From positions 1 through 7,063 of the forward strand of contig JAEUMC010000653.1 in NCBI GenBank assembly GCA_016793415.1: a DNA stretch of 7,063 bases, in the 5' to 3' direction. Shown in pieces: positions 5,568 through 7,063 of the stretch. Below the pieces are notes generated by a model, which saw nothing but the letters and a program-made list of their open reading frames with translations, was not told the DNA's origin and did not search any database. A program made the position numbers and the translations under genes. How positions within the stretch are numbered: position 1 is the stretch's first letter; the number at the start of each line of letters is the position of its first letter. Origin of the DNA: Devosia sp. (lineage in GTDB: Bacteria > Pseudomonadota > Alphaproteobacteria > Rhizobiales > Devosiaceae).

Positions 5568-6497
5568 ATGACCACCATCGACACCTCCGCATCCAAGGCA
5601 AAACCTTCCGCCGCCGGCTCTCTCGCGAGCCTCGTCAAGGCGCATCCGGGCAAGCTCGCATTCACCTTCTCGCTGATCGGGCTCGAGAACGTGCTGCTGC
5701 TGATCTATCCGCTGTTCGGCGGCTTCGCGATCAATGCCATCGTCGAAGGCAACCTGATGCTGGGGTTGAGTTACGCCGTGGTGGTGCTGATGTTCTGGCT
5801 GATCGGCGCCGCCCGGCGGGCGGTCGATACGCAGGTGTTCACGCGCATCTATGCCGACCTCGCGGTCGCCGTCGCCATGACCCAGCGCTCACAGGGCGAG
5901 AGTGTGTCCACGGCAGCAGCGCGGGTGGTGCTGGCCCGGGAGTTCGTCGATTTCTTTGAAAAGCACGTGCCCATCCTCGCGACATCGATCGTCTCGGTGT
6001 TCGGAGCGGTCGGCATGCTGCTGCTCATCGAGCCGTGGGTCGGGGTCGCAACTGGCGCGGCCCTGCTGTTGGCCGTGTTCTGGGTTCCCGGCTTCGCGAC
6101 GCGCAACGAAACGCTGCACACCCGGGTGAACAACCGCCTCGAACGCGAGATCGATCTGGTGGCGAAAGTCGGCCAGAGTTCCCTGCAGCGCCACTATCTG
6201 CTGCTGTCGCGGCTGCGGATCCGGCTGTCGAACCGGGAGGCGATGGCTTACCTCGCCATCGGCCTCGTCGCCGCAGGCCTCTTCGGCTTGACGATAGCGC
6301 TGCTGGCTGGCGCACCGAACGTCCAGGCCGGGCATATCTACGCGGTGATGACGTATCTGTGGACCTTCGTCACCAGCCTCGACGAGGCGCCGGCCCTGGT
6401 CGATCAGATCGCCCGCCTCAAGGAGATCGGCAGGCGGGTCGGCGTGGAAACGCCTGCCGGCGAGCCGGAAGGCACCGCTTCGCCACCTTCGGCATGA
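5568..6497 (+). CDS. ABC transporter six-transmembrane-domain protein without ATPase domain (ABC_membrane_3 type)
   Basis: A 309-residue inner-membrane protein. Six hydrophobic segments can be placed at about residues 30-55, 63-81, 134-153, 157-177, 226-248 and 253-270. The long loop between the fourth and fifth (about 178-225) holds charged coupling-type sequence such as TRVNNRLEREIDLVAK and RHYLLLSRLRIRLSNREA, as in the intracellular helices of ABC exporters. The chain ends soon after TM6 with no Walker A, signature or Walker B motif. This is normal for the PF13748-type family, whose members are about this length; how they are energised is not clear to me. The TetR neighbour and shared operators suggest an inducible efflux or stress role (inference). 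The start ATG 5568 has no good ribosome site (TTTGAAAA precedes it), so initiation may be weak. Repeat copy 3 begins 60 nt after the stop. Confidence 0.82.
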   Translation: MTTIDTSASKAKPSAAGSLASLVKAHPGKLAFTFSLIGLENVLLLIYPLFGGFAINAIVEGNLMLGLSYAVVVLMFWLIGAARRAVDTQVFTRIYADLAVAVAMTQRSQGESVSTAAARVVLAREFVDFFEKHVPILATSIVSVFGAVGMLLLIEPWVGVATGAALLLAVFWVPGFATRNETLHTRVNNRLEREIDLVAKVGQSSLQRHYLLLSRLRIRLSNREAMAYLAIGLVAAGLFGLTIALLAGAPNVQAGHIYAVMTYLWTFVTSLDEAPALVDQIARLKEIGRRVGVETPAGEPEGTASPPSA

Positions 6498-6511
6498 TCA
6501 GCGGTACAAGG

Positions 6512-6528
6512 GGCAGGGACCGCCTGCC
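6512..6528 (+). terminator. Possible hairpin after the membrane-protein gene
   Basis: GGCAGG pairs with CCTGCC across a 5-nt loop, 14 nt after the stop at 6497. The stem is short and no T-run follows, so a terminator role is only possible. Confidence 0.3.
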
Positions 6529-6556
6529 GCCTCAATCGGACATCGACCCAAGCCGT

Positions 6557-6664
6557 GTCGTCCCCGACATGACGCAGAACGCGCTGACCGGGACCGTGAC
6601 CGTGGGACAGGCGGTCAAGGATGCGGCTGACAAGATGCGCAAGCTGCATGGTGGCGGCGGGCTG
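6557..6664 (+). pseudogene. SBP 3'-end remnant, repeat copy 3 (last 36 codons, stop lost)
   Basis: A second and more diverged fragment of the SBP gene end. It reads VVPDMTQNALTGTVTVGQAV and on to DAADKMRKLHGGGGL in one frame. Six of the last 35 residues differ from the parent; I count eight silent and seven replacement base changes and no gaps. At the stop position the sequence is CAA (6665-6667), so the frame stays open to a TAG at 6770-6772. The upstream 20 codons present in copy 2 cannot be recognised here. It shares GTG (at parent GTC) and the final CTG with copy 2. It has no start or ribosome site of its own and is best read as a relic. Confidence 0.87.
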
Positions 6665-6680
6665 CAATCGCGGCGGGCGG

Positions 6681-6706
6681 GGGGCGAGCCCGGGGCGCCC
6701 GGCCCC
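6681..6706 (+). other. Decayed terminator of repeat copy 3
   Basis: These 26 nt align without gaps to the SBP terminator at 1881-1906 (17 of 26 matching), including the identical far arm GCCCGGCCCC (6697-6706) and the leading GGGG. Only the outer five pairs remain in register, so the original hairpin is broken. A different 6-bp stem, CGGGGC with GCCCCG (6691-6707), can form. The remaining sequence to 6768 shows nothing else I can identify. Confidence 0.55.
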
Positions 6707-6768
6707 GCCGGTGCTGGTTGCCAAACTATCGAGGAGGACCTGCCTCGATACGCGTGCGCCGGCCTCGC

Positions 6769-7063
6769 CTAGGCGAGCATGGCCGTCGCGCCGCGCAGCC
6801 GCTGCGCGTCCTGGCTGGGTGGGATGCCGAACTGGCGGCGGTACTCACGGCTGAACTGCGAGGGGCTTTCGTAGCCAACGCGGAAGCCGACGCCGGCGAC
6901 ATCGTCGGGATAGGCGGCGAGCTGCAGGCGCGCTTCCTGCAGGCGGATCTGCTTCTGGAACTGGATCGGGCTCATCGCCGTCACCGCCTGAAAATTGCGG
7001 TAGAAGGCCGAGGCGCTCATCCCCGAGATCTCGGCCACGTCCTCGACCCGGAAAGCGCTGGCA
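6769..7063 (-). CDS. AraC-family transcriptional regulator, C-terminal part (cut by window edge)
   Basis: Ninety-seven C-terminal residues are visible, entering from the right edge and ending at TAG 6771-6769. They form nearly the whole AraC paired helix-turn-helix: FRVEDVAEISGMSASAFYRNF for the first unit, the linker AVTAMSPIQFQKQIRLQEAR, and VGFRVGYESPSQFSREYRRQFG for the second. The wording SPIQFQKQIRLQEAR with GYESPSQFSREYRR is typical of regulators carrying the AraC_N (PF06719-type) effector domain, which would lie outside the window. The GTG at 7038 is not the start, since conserved domain sequence continues upstream. It is convergent with the membrane-protein gene, and repeat copy 3 lies between. 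This regulator belongs to a different subgroup from the AraC protein at 1987-2943. Confidence 0.88.
   Translation of the reverse strand, partial: ASAFRVEDVAEISGMSASAFYRNFQAVTAMSPIQFQKQIRLQEARLQLAAYPDDVAGVGFRVGYESPSQFSREYRRQFGIPPSQDAQRLRGATAMLA

Noticed and set aside
1698..6706. Three spaced repeats considered as a CRISPR-like or integron-like array
   Set aside because: The units are about 150-210 nt, protein-derived and separated by whole genes; there are no short uniform spacers, no attC-like folded sites and no integrase or Cas gene.
6035..6772. 245-codon plus-strand frame ending after repeat copy 3
   Set aside because: Its first part is an R/P-rich shadow of the membrane-protein gene; only the 36-codon tail relic has meaning.
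4911..6775. Octamer CCTAGGCG at 4911-4918 and 6768-6775, at the ends of both minus-strand regulators beside tail copies
   Set aside because: It is explained by a TAG stop preceded by a CGCC codon context; flanking bases differ and the spacing from the tails is not the same, so chance is likely. It would be worth revisiting if cassette ends are mapped.

Overview
The window is high-GC DNA with dense, mostly short-spaced genes. The protein families (sugar-type ABC binding protein beside a GntR regulator, Cupin_6 AraC regulator, zinc-free MDR oxidoreductase, Fe-S uracil-DNA glycosylase-like protein, TetR with a six-TM ABC membrane protein) suggest an alphaproteobacterium of the Hyphomicrobiales, perhaps Devosia-like. 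This placement is inference from protein style; no rRNA or other marker gene is present.

Layout. Positions 1-190 (-) hold the start of a GntR regulator, divergent from a secreted ABC substrate-binding protein (SBP) at 392-1873. The 201-nt gap between them carries several inverted repeats. The SBP ends in a strong hairpin terminator. Next comes a co-directional group: AraC regulator (1987-2943), MDR/quinone oxidoreductase-like gene with a frameshift in a run of eight G (3100-4038), and a uracil-DNA glycosylase family gene (about 4035-4670). A second block has a TetR regulator (4912-5487, -) divergent from a six-TM ABC-type membrane protein without ATPase domain (5568-6497, +). Two copies of one operator lie between them. 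The window ends inside another AraC regulator (6769-7063, -). No intergenic stretch exceeds 300 nt, and no RNA gene, IS element, integrase or CRISPR array was seen.

The main unexpected structure is a three-copy direct repeat made from the 3' end of the SBP gene. Copy 1 is the true end of the gene plus its terminator (1698-1906). Copy 2 (4700-4912) repeats the last 56 codons, the stop and a homologous terminator. Copy 3 (6557-6706) repeats the last 36 codons, has lost the stop, and keeps a decayed terminator. The AraC/oxidoreductase/glycosylase block lies exactly between copies 1 and 2, and the TetR/membrane-protein block between copies 2 and 3. The locus therefore reads as an SBP gene whose 3' end has repeatedly been a junction for inserted regulator-plus-effector cassettes, or as the remains of tandem SBP paralogues that lost all but their tails.

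Function. The GntR/SBP pair probably serves uptake and control of a sugar-like solute, but no permease or ATPase gene is visible. The two cassettes look like self-contained stress or detoxification units, each with its own regulator. Family assignments rest on reading the translations, not on searches.
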